Origin: JAVBSN01 sp031547045 | Lineage (GTDB): Bacteria > Bacillota > Clostridia > Lachnospirales > Lachnospiraceae | Reading direction: 5' to 3' | Assembly (NCBI GenBank): GCA_031547045.1 | Contig: JAVBSN010000027.1 | Coordinates: forward strand, 1 to 64,000 | DNA: 64,000 nt | In this document: positions 54,601 to 63,115 of the stretch, one piece after another | Position numbering within the stretch: the stretch's first letter is position 1 | Layout of the letters: each line of letters opens with the position of its first letter | Notes under the pieces: model-generated | Told to the model about the DNA's origin: nothing | The model's database searches: none | Seen by the model: only the letters and a program-made list of their open reading frames with translations | Position numbers and translations under genes: made by a program

Positions 54601-55363
54601 AGAGCTGGCATCAGTTGTAGATGAATTGGTTAATAGTGGGTTAGATAATGGGGATTATGAAACCTTATTAAATAAGATTAATTGGATATATCCTAATGAA
54701 CAAGTAACAAAAGTAAAGGGAAAAGTGTCAGTTACAGAACTTAAGAAAATGAGTCAAGTGGTAGATGGTGATTACATAATGGATACCCTTAAAGAGGAAA
54801 GAGAAATTAAGTATCCAAGATTTATTAAGGAACCAGAAATTGCACCTACAACCATCGGCACAGCAATACATAAGGTTATGGAATTAATTGAATTTCAAAG
54901 TATTAGTGACAAAGAACAAGTGGATATTGCTATTGACGCAATGGCTTCAAAGGGATATATTGACCAAGAGTTAGTAGAGAAAATGTCTAGCAAGTCTATA
55001 TATAATATGATTAACAGTAGTCTAGGTAAAAGAATGGCGAAGGCAGAAAAAGCAGGTAAACTATATAAAGAAAAACAATTTGTCGCAGGATTGCCTATGG
55101 AATATGTATATGGATTTGGAAAAAGTGACGATACAGTTATAATACAAGGTATTGTTGATGCCTACTTTGTTGAAGATAATAAAATAATTATTGTTGATTA
55201 TAAGAGCGATAAAGCATATGGTAAAAAAGGTAAGGAAGAATTAATAAAAAAGTATAGAAGTCAACTAGACTATTATGCTAAGATATTAGAGCAATTAACA
55301 GGATTAGAAGTTACTGAGAAATACATATATTCATTTATGTTAGAAGAAGCCATTCTAATATAA
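51665..55363 (+). CDS. addA: Helicase-exonuclease subunit AddA
   Basis: A 1232-residue UvrD-type helicase with a C-terminal RecB nuclease domain. Motifs: Q-motif WTDAQQKII, Walker A AAAGSGKTAVLVERI, motif II IDEYQDSNYLQE, motif III GDVKQSIYRFRMARP, motif V STHKSKGLEF-like SMHKSKGLEFP, and motif VI RILYVAMTRAEEKL. The nuclease motif is IIIVDYKSDKA near residue 1180. It translocates 3'-5' and degrades DNA with AddB until Chi. AAGGAG precedes the ATG inside the end of addB. Confidence 0.97.
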   Translation: MKWTDAQQKIIDSRGSNLLVAAAAGSGKTAVLVERIIRMIMDESNPVDVDRLLVVTFTNAAASQMREKISKALEEKLEIQPENEHLVKQISLLNRANIMTIDSFCLKVVKENFNIIGIDPNMRIADGGEIDLLKADVMDKLLEKKYIEGREEFIRFVDGFSGDKSDEKIENIIENIYRVSSSYPYPEQWLNNAKEAISINTEEELCGTLWFKKLYEYIQKNLEDITLTINYCMEICDKPLGPYMYKKTALEDMKLFQDMQSARTYSQLVDAFNIKFPRLAQCRDVDIDKDLVNEFKDSRDNYKNIYKSINYFNKPIEEVIEEFSGIKESVEEIIDLTLEFRNMFAKAKMDKGIMDFSDVEHMALNILCYGYNEENKIVPSKTGIKLSEDFVEIFIDEYQDSNYLQENILLCVSKINKGINNMFMVGDVKQSIYRFRMARPDLFLDKYNSYGDTGDSIKIELKNNFRSRGVVLEAINYIFYQIMDESIGGIDYNTEVALVPSREFDDTEENISTNTELMIIDTDGDSKLDDIELEAKSIALRIQKLTGNVGNAPTLVWDSELGKYRNAEYRDIVILLRSPKSMSNTFIKVLSDEGILAHTFIDSGYFDTVEVNTVLCFLSIVDNAYLDIELASVLRSYIGRFSEEELAIIKIRQKRYRKDRSLYRAVVEYAENGDNQIIAEKLRLVISLLTDFKHYRKHMSINDMLCRFFQRTGYYEYVGMMPSGKKRQSNLMLLLEKANSYEQTSYKGLFNFLRYIDKLKKYDLDFGEVNVVGEQDNIVRIMSMHKSKGLEFPIVFVSGLGKQFNNSETRENIIIHSDYFLAPKLVNVDEMRKSDTFLRKVISQSIKLENIAESLRILYVAMTRAEEKLILTGCVKNVASYIRSYINVDKNNLIRLSYSDVINSKGYLEWIIKALIRNKDFNEFANSIEAVPDKKGDGVIDCGYELNNELKADGTSFSIRLFNNESLDEINLYNQVEGIELASVVDELVNSGLDNGDYETLLNKINWIYPNEQVTKVKGKVSVTELKKMSQVVDGDYIMDTLKEEREIKYPRFIKEPEIAPTTIGTAIHKVMELIEFQSISDKEQVDIAIDAMASKGYIDQELVEKMSSKSIYNMINSSLGKRMAKAEKAGKLYKEKQFVAGLPMEYVYGFGKSDDTVIIQGIVDAYFVEDNKIIIVDYKSDKAYGKKGKEELIKKYRSQLDYYAKILEQLTGLEVTEKYIYSFMLEEAILI

Positions 55364-55384
55364 GTTATAATAGGAGGATTATAT

Positions 55385-55882
55385 ATGAGTGGAAGAGATT
55401 CAGAAGAATTACAAGGAGTATCTTTACTAGGGAATCAAGGCACAAAGTATCCAATGGATTATGCACCGGAAATATTAGAAAGTTTTATAAACAAGCATCA
55501 AGACAATGATTATTTTGTCAAATTTAATTGCCCAGAGTTTACAAGTCTTTGTCCTATGACTGGACAACCTGATTTTGCTACAATATATATATCTTATATA
55601 CCAGATGTAAAGATGGTGGAGAGTAAATCTCTAAAGTTATATTTATTTAGTTTTAGAAACCATGGAGATTTTCATGAAGACTGCGTAAATATTATTATGA
55701 AAGATTTAATTAAATTAATGGATCCTAAGTATATAGAAGTTTGGGGTAAGTTTACTCCAAGAGGAGGTTTATCGATTGATCCATATTGTAATTATGGTAA
55801 GTCAGGGACTAAGTGGGAAGATGTAGCATTTAATAGAATGGCTAATCATGACATGTATCCTGAAAAGATTGATAATAGATAA
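55385..55882 (+). CDS. queF: 7-cyano-7-deazaguanine (preQ0) reductase
   Basis: A 165-residue single-domain (type I) QueF. FNCPEFTSLCPMTGQPDFA holds the active-site Cys, which forms a thioimide with preQ0, and ESKSLKLYLFSFRNHGDFHEDCVN holds the Glu and the NADPH-binding region characteristic of the family. It reduces preQ0 to preQ1 in queuosine synthesis. The rest of the pathway (queC, queD, queE) is not here. It follows addA by 21 bp, with AGGAGG, so it may be co-transcribed with the recombination genes. Confidence 0.96.
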   Translation: MSGRDSEELQGVSLLGNQGTKYPMDYAPEILESFINKHQDNDYFVKFNCPEFTSLCPMTGQPDFATIYISYIPDVKMVESKSLKLYLFSFRNHGDFHEDCVNIIMKDLIKLMDPKYIEVWGKFTPRGGLSIDPYCNYGKSGTKWEDVAFNRMANHDMYPEKIDNR

Positions 55883-55903
55883 TTATTGTATAGAGGAAGC
55901 AAT

Positions 55904-57193
55904 ATGAATTATGAAGAAGTAGTTGAGTATATATTATCTATACCTAAATTTGCTAAGAAAATTGGTACAGATAACTTAAAGATTTTATTAGAACATCTAG
56001 GGAATCCTCATTTAAAAATAAAATGTATTCATGTAGCAGGAACTAATGGTAAAGGTTCAACATCTATGTTTATATCAGATTTGTTAATGGGTAATGGATA
56101 TAAGGTAGGTATGTTTACATCACCTCACTTAGTTAAGATTAATGAGAGATTTAGAATTAATAAACAATTTATTAATGATACAGAATTTGTTGAATGTTTT
56201 TGCAAAGTAGAGAAATCAGTTAAGGAATTACAAGAGGCAGGATATGCCCATCCTTCATTTTTTGAATATGTATTTGCTATAGGGGCAGTATGGTTTCAAC
56301 TAAGACAGGTGGATTATGTTATTTATGAAACTGGTATGGGGGGAAGATTAGATGCAACAAATGTTGTAGAACCTGAAGTTACAATAATAACATCTGTAGG
56401 ATATGATCATATGCAATATCTTGGAAATACCATAGAAAATATTGCAAAAGAAAAGGCAGGTATTATTAAATCCTCAGTTCCTACAATATACTTTAAAAGG
56501 GATAGGGAATCATCTCGAATAATAGAAAGCGTTGCTAATTCATTAGACAGTAAGGTTTATACTGTCGATAATAGTAATTATATAATTGATAAAATAGGGG
56601 ATAAAACAATTGATTTTTCTTTTGATTGTGGTTATTATAGTTATGTCAATATAAGCATAAAAAAAACAGCAATATATCAAATTGAAAATAGTATTTTATC
56701 TATAATTGCAGTTAATGTCTTATTAAACAAGAGATTAGATGCTGATAATATAAACAACATTTTATCTAATTCTTATTGGGAAGGTAGAATGGAAGAGATA
56801 CTTACAGATGTATATGTAGATGGAGCTCATAATGTAGAGGCAATAGAAGCGTTTACTGATACAGTATTAAAATGTTATAATGATAAGGATATTATTTTAA
56901 TATTTGCTGTAGCAAATGATAAGGATTATGTAGATATGATTAAATATCTATGTGACAAACTTGTCTTTTCAAAAATATATGTTACATCAATAAAGGGAGA
57001 TAGAACAACTGCTGCCTATGATATAAAAAATATATTTAATGAATATTGCGATAGCATAGTAGAGGTTATAGATAATTCTAGAGAAGAATTTAAGGGCATT
57101 ATAGATTTAAAGAATAATAGTGAGAGAATATTTTGTGTAGGTTCTCTTTATTTAATAGGAGATATAAAAGAGCAGATTTGTACAGATATATAG
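55904..57193 (+). CDS. folC: Folylpolyglutamate synthase / dihydrofolate synthase
   Basis: The ATG at 55904 has AGAGGAAG upstream; an in-frame TTG six codons earlier is unlikely. The 429-residue Mur-ligase-like enzyme has the P-loop VAGTNGKGSTSMFIS, the FTSPHLVKINERFRIN omega-loop region, YETGMGGRLDATN and TSVGYDHMQYLG with Mg2+ ligands. VDGAHNVEAI is the C-terminal domain motif. It adds glutamates to folates. It is 22 bp after queF and 26 bp before the small ORF. Confidence 0.95.
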   Translation: MNYEEVVEYILSIPKFAKKIGTDNLKILLEHLGNPHLKIKCIHVAGTNGKGSTSMFISDLLMGNGYKVGMFTSPHLVKINERFRINKQFINDTEFVECFCKVEKSVKELQEAGYAHPSFFEYVFAIGAVWFQLRQVDYVIYETGMGGRLDATNVVEPEVTIITSVGYDHMQYLGNTIENIAKEKAGIIKSSVPTIYFKRDRESSRIIESVANSLDSKVYTVDNSNYIIDKIGDKTIDFSFDCGYYSYVNISIKKTAIYQIENSILSIIAVNVLLNKRLDADNINNILSNSYWEGRMEEILTDVYVDGAHNVEAIEAFTDTVLKCYNDKDIILIFAVANDKDYVDMIKYLCDKLVFSKIYVTSIKGDRTTAAYDIKNIFNEYCDSIVEVIDNSREEFKGIIDLKNNSERIFCVGSLYLIGDIKEQICTDI

Positions 57194-57218
57194 ATGTATA
57201 TTACCTTAGGAGGAAAAT

Positions 57219-57362
57219 ATGATTAATTTTGATGAAGAAATAAAAAAATTTAAACCTATACTTGAAGTGGATCAGGCAGAAGAAGCTATATATCAAAATG
57301 ACTTAAAGGATATGACAGACGTTATGCAAGAAATGATGAAAGAGATTAAGAAAAATAGTTAG
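57219..57362 (+). CDS. Small 47-residue acidic/helical protein
   Basis: A short gene with a strong RBS (TTAGGAGG) eight bases before its ATG. The product starts MINFDEEIKKFKPILEVDQ and contains EEAIYQNDLKDMTDVMQEMMKEIKK. It is predicted to be helical and amphipathic, without Cys or a signal peptide. It lies tightly between folC and the zinc-ribbon/TPR gene, which starts 13 bp after it, so it belongs to this run. I recall similar short proteins at this place in related genomes but not a function. Confidence 0.75.
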   Translation: MINFDEEIKKFKPILEVDQAEEAIYQNDLKDMTDVMQEMMKEIKKNS

Positions 57363-57375
57363 GTAAGGTGAGCAT

Positions 57376-58815
57376 ATGAATTGTATAATATGTGGTTCAC
57401 CTGTACTAATAAGTGATTATTGTAGTAATTGTGGACTAAAACAAGATTTTTTAAAAAAGGCATTTAATACATCTAATTATTATTATAATGTTGGATTGGA
57501 TAGAGCAAGTGTTAGGGATTTAACAGGTGCTATAGATGTATTAAAATTATCACTTAAGTATAATAAAAGAAATACTGAAGCAAGGAACTTGCTTGGATTA
57601 ATTTATTATGAAATGGGTGAAACGGTTGAGGCATTAAGTCATTGGGTAGTAAGTACCCATTATGATGAAAATAGAAATAGAGCATCTCTATATTTAAAAA
57701 GCATACAATCTAGTGCAGCTAAGCTAGAATCGGTGAATCAATTAGCTAAAAGATTTAATCAAACACTAATATATGCAGCTCAAAATAACAAAGATATAGC
57801 GTTAATACAACTTAAACGAATATTAGGGTCATATCCTCACTTTGTTAAAGGGTTCTTGCTTCTAGCCCTATTATATATAGATGCAGGTAACTATGATAAG
57901 GCAAAGAAAGCGCTTAAGAGAGTTCTTAAGATTGATAAGAATAATACGTTAGCAATTAAATATATGTATGGTATGGAAGCTACACCTGAAGAAATAATAA
58001 AGGTTCGAGAGGATGCGGCAAAGTTAAATGTTGATAACGAAGAAGGATATGATGACGAGGATGAAGAACCCCTTACTATAGGTGAGATTGTAGAAGAACA
58101 ACTTCGTCAGATAGATAATAATGAGAATCCCTTACAGGTTGGAAAATATAAAGAAATGAATTTTAGTAAGCATACTCTAGTGTATGTTATTGTAGGGCTT
58201 TTGTTAGGAGCACTTGCTACATATTTCTTGTTCTTACCAAATGTTAAAGATAAGATAGATGCAGATTATAAACAAGAAGAATTAGTTTATACAGATGAGA
58301 TTGCCAAGAAGAACCTTACTATTACTAATCTTGAGTCCAAAATAGGATCTTTAGAAGAAAGTAATGATAAGTTAACAAAGGAATTAGATAGTTCTCCAGC
58401 CGATTTATCAGCAGCAGAAGCGTATGAAAGATTAATAGCAGCTACTAATTATTATAATAGTGAAGATAAGCTTTCAGCAGCAGTTGAGCTTATAGGAATA
58501 TCAGAAGCAGTATTTACATCAGATACAACAAAAGAAATGTATAATAAGATAAAAAATAATTGTTTTACAGAAGCAGCAAATAAGTTGTTTACTGATGGTA
58601 AAGAATTATATGATGCAGGAGATTACGAAGGTGCGTTAGAAGCATTTAAGAAATCGGTATCACTAAATGAAGAAAGTGAAGATGGCTTATACTATTTAGC
58701 AATGACATATGAGCTTAACAATTTGCATGATGAAGCTTCACAGTATTTTACATTACTTAATGAGAAGTTTCCTGAAAGTGAATATCACAATAGTATAACA
58801 CAGTATTTACAATAG
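57376..58815 (+). CDS. Zinc-ribbon / TPR membrane protein
   Basis: A 479-residue protein. Residues 1-20 form a zinc ribbon (CIICGSPV and CSNCGLK). Two to four TPR-like repeats follow in residues 30-200 (DLTGAIDVLKLSLKYNKRNTEARNLLGLIYYEMGE and FVKGFLLLALLYIDAGNYDKAKKALKRVLKID). One membrane helix (about 265-290, LVYVIVGLLLGALATYFLF) precedes a coiled-coil (LTITNLESKIGSLEESNDKLTKEL) and a second external TPR group at the end. It probably assembles proteins on both sides of the membrane. Function unknown; RBS AAGGTGAG. Confidence 0.8.
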   Translation: MNCIICGSPVLISDYCSNCGLKQDFLKKAFNTSNYYYNVGLDRASVRDLTGAIDVLKLSLKYNKRNTEARNLLGLIYYEMGETVEALSHWVVSTHYDENRNRASLYLKSIQSSAAKLESVNQLAKRFNQTLIYAAQNNKDIALIQLKRILGSYPHFVKGFLLLALLYIDAGNYDKAKKALKRVLKIDKNNTLAIKYMYGMEATPEEIIKVREDAAKLNVDNEEGYDDEDEEPLTIGEIVEEQLRQIDNNENPLQVGKYKEMNFSKHTLVYVIVGLLLGALATYFLFLPNVKDKIDADYKQEELVYTDEIAKKNLTITNLESKIGSLEESNDKLTKELDSSPADLSAAEAYERLIAATNYYNSEDKLSAAVELIGISEAVFTSDTTKEMYNKIKNNCFTEAANKLFTDGKELYDAGDYEGALEAFKKSVSLNEESEDGLYYLAMTYELNNLHDEASQYFTLLNEKFPESEYHNSITQYLQ

Positions 58816-58841
58816 ATTACTTTAGATAAAGCTTGGATTTA

Positions 58842-58877
58842 GGCTAGTCAGTTTAACTGACTGGCCTGTTTTTGTCT
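58842..58877 (+). terminator. Terminator before spoIIAA
   Basis: A stem of about 11 bp (58842-58852 with 58856-58866), one or two G-T pairs, followed by TGTTTTTG. Confidence 0.82.
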
Positions 58878-58930
58878 TTTTAAGACTAAATATAAATGAT
58901 TATGAATAAAAATGGAAGAGAGGTATTGCA

Positions 58931-59260
58931 ATGGCTTTATGTAAGATGAAGGAGGATTATTTAGTAGTAAAAGTACCTAAAGAATTAGATCATCATGCGG
59001 CAGCAGATATTAGGGAAGATACAGATCAATATTTTGTAAAAAAAATGGTCAAGTATGTAATTTTTGATTTTAGTGATACACAATTTATGGATAGTTCAGG
59101 AATAGGATTAATTATGGGTAGATATAAACAAGTAATAAATCTTAAAGGGAAAATTTATGTGTGTGGCATAAATGACTCTGTTAATAAAATATTTGAATTA
59201 TCAGGTTTGTATAGAATTGTTAGTAAGGAAGAAGAATTGAAATCAAAAATAAAATGGTAA
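58931..59260 (+). CDS. spoIIAA: Anti-sigma-F factor antagonist
   Basis: A 109-residue STAS protein. KELDHHAAADIRED and FDFSDTQFMDSSGIGLIMGRYK match SpoIIAA; Ser55 in DSSGIG corresponds to the phosphorylated Ser58 of B. subtilis. SpoIIAB phosphorylates it; the unphosphorylated form releases sigma-F in the forespore. It is the first gene of the classic operon. A sigma-H type promoter was looked for but not clearly found in the 115 bp upstream. The N-terminal RBS is AGAGAGG. Confidence 0.96.
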   Translation: MALCKMKEDYLVVKVPKELDHHAAADIREDTDQYFVKKMVKYVIFDFSDTQFMDSSGIGLIMGRYKQVINLKGKIYVCGINDSVNKIFELSGLYRIVSKEEELKSKIKW

Positions 59261-59278
59261 TTAAGGAGGATGATGGCT

Positions 59279-59719
59279 ATGAGTAGCACCAATGAAATGG
59301 TAGTGGAATTTAACAGTATATCTAAAAATGAAAGCTTTGCAAGAGTGGTGGTGGCAGCATTTGTTACAAGATTAGATCCAACACTAGAAGAAATCTCAGA
59401 TATTAAGACAGCCGTATCTGAGGCGGTAACTAATTCTATAATACATGGATATGATAATGCAGATGGAAAGATTCGAATAGAAATAGGAATAGAAGATAAA
59501 GATGTGACAATTATGATAAGTGATGAAGGAAAGGGAATAGAAGATATAGGAAAAGCTATGGAACCAATGTATACAACAAAACCTGAGTTGGATAGATCAG
59601 GTATGGGATTTGCGTTTATGGAGGCATTTATGGATGAGCTCAAAGTTGATTCCCAATTAGATAAAGGAACAAGAATTACAATGAGAAAGGTAATTGGTAA
59701 GCCTATCGACCAATATTAG
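59279..59719 (+). CDS. spoIIAB: Anti-sigma-F factor / serine kinase
   Basis: Of three in-frame ATGs, 59279 sits best behind AAGGAGG. The 146-residue product is a GHKL-type kinase: the N box ISDIKTAVSEAVTNSIIHGY, G1 box ISDEGKGIEDI, and the lid and G2 region ELDRSGMGFAFMEAFMDE. It binds and holds sigma-F, and phosphorylates SpoIIAA. The gene lies 18 bp after spoIIAA and 9 bp before sigF, the conserved order. Confidence 0.96.
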   Translation: MSSTNEMVVEFNSISKNESFARVVVAAFVTRLDPTLEEISDIKTAVSEAVTNSIIHGYDNADGKIRIEIGIEDKDVTIMISDEGKGIEDIGKAMEPMYTTKPELDRSGMGFAFMEAFMDELKVDSQLDKGTRITMRKVIGKPIDQY

Positions 59720-59728
59720 GTACATAAT

Positions 59729-60445
59729 ATGGACAAGACTTTAGAGTTAATAAAGCTTGCAAAAGATGGGAATGTAGATGCTAGAGATAAAATTGTATCT
59801 GAAAATTTAGGATTAGTATGGAGTGTAGTTAGAAGATTTGGAAATAGGGGATATGAGTTAGATGATTTATATCAAATAGGTTGCATTGGATTAATAAAAA
59901 GTATAGATAAATTTGATTTATCATATGAAGTAAGATTTTCTACCTATGCGGTACCTATGATAACAGGAGAGATAAAAAGGTTTTTAAGAGATGATGGTAT
60001 GATAAAGGTAAGTAGGTCTTTAAAAGAAATAGCGTATAAAGTAAAGATAGAAAAGGAAAAATATATTAATAAATATTGCAAAGAACCTACAATAAGTCAA
60101 TTAGCAGCAAGTTTGGAGATTGAAGAGGAAGAAATAGTGGCTGCTCTAGAAGCAAATAGTGATGTGGAGTCAATATATAAGACAATATATCAAAGTGATG
60201 GTAATTCCATATATCTAATAGATAAGTTGGCTAGAGTAGAGGACGATAGTGATAGAATAGCAGATAGTATAGCACTAAATAATATGATTGATAATTTAGA
60301 AGAGAAAGAAAAGCAGTTAGTTATGTTAAGATACTATCAAGATAAAACACAAACTGATATTGCAAAAGTTTTAGGGATTTCCCAAGTTCAAGTATCTAGA
60401 ATGGAGAAAAAGATATTGCTAAAATTAAGAAAACAACTAGAATAG
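59729..60445 (+). CDS. sigF: RNA polymerase sporulation sigma factor F
   Basis: A 238-residue sigma-70 family factor with region 2 (ENLGLVWSVVRRFGNRGYELDDLYQIGCIGLIKSIDKFD), region 3 (YCKEPTISQLAASLEI) and region 4 (LVMLRYYQDKTQTDIAKVLGISQVQVSRMEKKIL). It directs forespore transcription after polar division. Its own RBS is weak, which suggests coupling to spoIIAB. The presence of this operon supports sporulation, though other stages are not in the window. Confidence 0.96.
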   Translation: MDKTLELIKLAKDGNVDARDKIVSENLGLVWSVVRRFGNRGYELDDLYQIGCIGLIKSIDKFDLSYEVRFSTYAVPMITGEIKRFLRDDGMIKVSRSLKEIAYKVKIEKEKYINKYCKEPTISQLAASLEIEEEEIVAALEANSDVESIYKTIYQSDGNSIYLIDKLARVEDDSDRIADSIALNNMIDNLEEKEKQLVMLRYYQDKTQTDIAKVLGISQVQVSRMEKKILLKLRKQLE

Positions 60446-60469
60446 GCGTAACCACTGTAAAATTTTGTG

Positions 60470-60498
60470 TTGATTATGAATTATTAAAATGTTACAAT
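60470..60498 (+). promoter_or_regulatory. Sigma-A promoter of secA
   Basis: TTGATT (60470-60475), 17 bp, TACAAT (60493-60498), 38 bp before the start codon. Confidence 0.72.
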
Positions 60499-60535
60499 AT
60501 ACTTTGCATATCAAAACAAGGTAGGAGTGTAAAAT

Positions 60536-63103
60536 ATGAGTTTATTCGAAAGTGTATTTGGAACACATAGTGATAAAGAAATAAAAAGAATTAAACCACT
60601 TATTGAAGGTATAGAAGCGTTAGACGAGACTATGCAAAAATTAAGTGATGATCAGCTTAAGGCAAAGACTGATGAATTTAAGAAACGATTAGAAGATGGG
60701 GCGACCCTAGATGATATATTAGTAGAAGCATTTGCAGTAGTTAGAGAGGCAGCAAGCAGAGTTCTTAATATGAAGCATTATGAAGTTCAGCTTGTTGGTG
60801 GTATCGTGCTTCATCAAGGAAGAATATCAGAGATGAGAACTGGTGAAGGTAAGACCTTAGTATCTACTTTACCAGCTTATTTGAATGCTTTGACTGGAAA
60901 GGGAGTTCATATAGTAACTGTTAATGATTACCTAGCGAAGCGTGATGCTGAGTGGATGGGACAAGTACATGAATTTCTAGGGCTTAAAGTAGGTGTTATA
61001 CTTAATAGCTCAACTAATGAAGAAAGAAGAGCTGCATATAATTGTGATATTACATATGCTACTAATAATGAGCTTGGATTTGATTATCTAAGAGATAACA
61101 TGGTTATATATAAAGAACAATTAGTTCAGAAGGAATTAAACTATGCAATCGTAGATGAGGTTGACTCTGTTCTTATTGATGAGGCAAGAACTCCGCTTAT
61201 TATTTCGGGGCAAAGTGGAAAGTCAACAGAATTATATAGAATGTGTGATATTTTAGCTAGGAGAATGAAGAGAGGTTCTTCAGATGGAGAAATATCAAAG
61301 ATGGATGCTATGATGGGTGTTGATATAGAAGAAGATGGAGATTTCTTAGTAAATGAGAAAGATAAGCAAGTTATGCTTACAGCTCAAGGTATATCAGAAG
61401 TTGAGCAATTTTTCCATATAGAGAACTTAGCAGATCCAGAAAATGCAGAGATTCAACATAATATTATATTAGCATTACGTGCACATAATCTTATGTTTAA
61501 AGACCAAAACTATGTTGTAAAAGATGATGAAGTTCTTATTGTAGATGAATTTACTGGACGTATTATGCCAGGTAGAAGATATTCAGATGGTTTACACCAA
61601 GCTATAGAAGCAAAGGAAAATGTAAAGGTTAAGAGAGAGAGTAAGACTCTAGCAACAATTACATTCCAGAACTTCTTTAATAAGTATGCCAAGAAATCAG
61701 GTATGACAGGTACAGCGCTTACTGAAGAAAAAGAGTTTAGAGAAATATATGGAATGGATGTAATCGTAATTCCAACAAATCTTCCTATAGCCAGAATCGA
61801 TCATCAAGATTCTGTATATAAATCAAAGAAAGAAAAGCTTAATGCAATAGTTGATGAAATTGTAGCTTCACATGATAAAGGACAACCGGTATTAGTTGGT
61901 ACTATTACAATTGAAGCATCAGAAGAATTAAGTCATAGATTAAGCAAGAAAGGTGTGCCACATAAGGTTCTTAATGCTAAGTTCCATGAGATGGAGGCTG
62001 AAATTGTAGCAGAGGCTGGTCAAAAGGGTTCCGTTACAATAGCAACTAATATGGCAGGTCGTGGTACAGATATTAAATTAGGTGAAGGTGTTACAGATTT
62101 AGGTGGTCTTAAGATAATTGGTACTGAAAGACATGAGTCAAGACGTATTGATAATCAATTAAGAGGTCGTGCTGGTCGTCAAGGTGACCCAGGTGAATCT
62201 AAGTTCTACTTATGTCTTGAAGATGATTTAATGAGACTATTTGGTTCAGAGAGAGTTATGTCTTTATATGATACTCTTAATATTCCTGATGGAGAAGAGA
62301 TTCAACATAAGACAATAAGTAACTTTATTGAAAAGGCTCAAAAGAAAATAGAGAGTAATAACTTTGGAATTCGTAAGAATTTATTAGATTACGATCAAGT
62401 TATGAATGAGCAAAGGGAAATTATATATGCTGAGAGAAGAAGAGTTCTTGATGGCGAAAGTATGAGAGATGTTGTATATAAGATGATAGTAGATACTGTT
62501 GAAGATTGTGTAGATACAGTAATTTCAGAAGATCAAAATACAGAAGATTGGGATGTAGCAGAGTTGAATCAATTAATGTTACCAATAATTCCAATTGATA
62601 AGATAGTATTATCAGAAGATAATAAGAAAATGTCTAAGAATGAGTTAAAGCATAGATTAAAGGAAGAAGCTATTAAGGTTTATGAAGCAAAAGAGACTGA
62701 GTTTGTTGAACCTGAGCACTTAAGAGAAGTTGAGAGAGTAATTCTTCTTAAAGTTATTGATAAAAAATGGATGACTCATATTGATGATATGATGCAACTA
62801 AGACAAGGAATAGGTCTTCAAGCTTTAGGAAATAGAGATCCATTAGTTGAATATAAGTTTACAGGATATGATATGTTCAATGAGATGACAAGTTCAATAC
62901 GGGAAGAGACAGCAAAGTTATTACTCCATGTAAGAATTGAGCAAAAGGTAGAAAGAGAGCAGGTTGCTAAGGTTACAGGCACTAACAAAGATGATAGTGT
63001 TACCAAAGGACCTGTTAGGAGACAATCAGCAAAGATAGGCAGAAACGATCAATGTCCTTGTGGAAGTGGAAAGAAATATAAACAATGTTGTGGAAGAAAT
63101 TAG
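60536..63103 (+). CDS. secA: Preprotein translocase ATPase SecA
   Basis: An 855-residue SecA. Walker A is MRTGEGKTLVSTLPAYLNAL, the DEAD-like motif II is VDEVDSVLIDEARTPL, and the preprotein cross-linking and helical scaffold regions follow. Motif VI is the GRAGRQGDPG segment. The C-terminal zinc ribbon CPCGSGKKYKQCC binds SecB or ribosome/phospholipid. It drives Sec secretion at the membrane. The length is normal. It precedes prfB by 12 bp, a common order in Firmicutes (secA-prfB). Confidence 0.98.
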   Translation: MSLFESVFGTHSDKEIKRIKPLIEGIEALDETMQKLSDDQLKAKTDEFKKRLEDGATLDDILVEAFAVVREAASRVLNMKHYEVQLVGGIVLHQGRISEMRTGEGKTLVSTLPAYLNALTGKGVHIVTVNDYLAKRDAEWMGQVHEFLGLKVGVILNSSTNEERRAAYNCDITYATNNELGFDYLRDNMVIYKEQLVQKELNYAIVDEVDSVLIDEARTPLIISGQSGKSTELYRMCDILARRMKRGSSDGEISKMDAMMGVDIEEDGDFLVNEKDKQVMLTAQGISEVEQFFHIENLADPENAEIQHNIILALRAHNLMFKDQNYVVKDDEVLIVDEFTGRIMPGRRYSDGLHQAIEAKENVKVKRESKTLATITFQNFFNKYAKKSGMTGTALTEEKEFREIYGMDVIVIPTNLPIARIDHQDSVYKSKKEKLNAIVDEIVASHDKGQPVLVGTITIEASEELSHRLSKKGVPHKVLNAKFHEMEAEIVAEAGQKGSVTIATNMAGRGTDIKLGEGVTDLGGLKIIGTERHESRRIDNQLRGRAGRQGDPGESKFYLCLEDDLMRLFGSERVMSLYDTLNIPDGEEIQHKTISNFIEKAQKKIESNNFGIRKNLLDYDQVMNEQREIIYAERRRVLDGESMRDVVYKMIVDTVEDCVDTVISEDQNTEDWDVAELNQLMLPIIPIDKIVLSEDNKKMSKNELKHRLKEEAIKVYEAKETEFVEPEHLREVERVILLKVIDKKWMTHIDDMMQLRQGIGLQALGNRDPLVEYKFTGYDMFNEMTSSIREETAKLLLHVRIEQKVEREQVAKVTGTNKDDSVTKGPVRRQSAKIGRNDQCPCGSGKKYKQCCGRN

Positions 63104-63115
63104 AGGGGTGGACTA

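Noticed and set aside
58816..58930. Sigma-H promoter before spoIIAA
   Set aside because: Expected from the family, but no AGGANNT with correctly spaced GAAT could be fixed with confidence.
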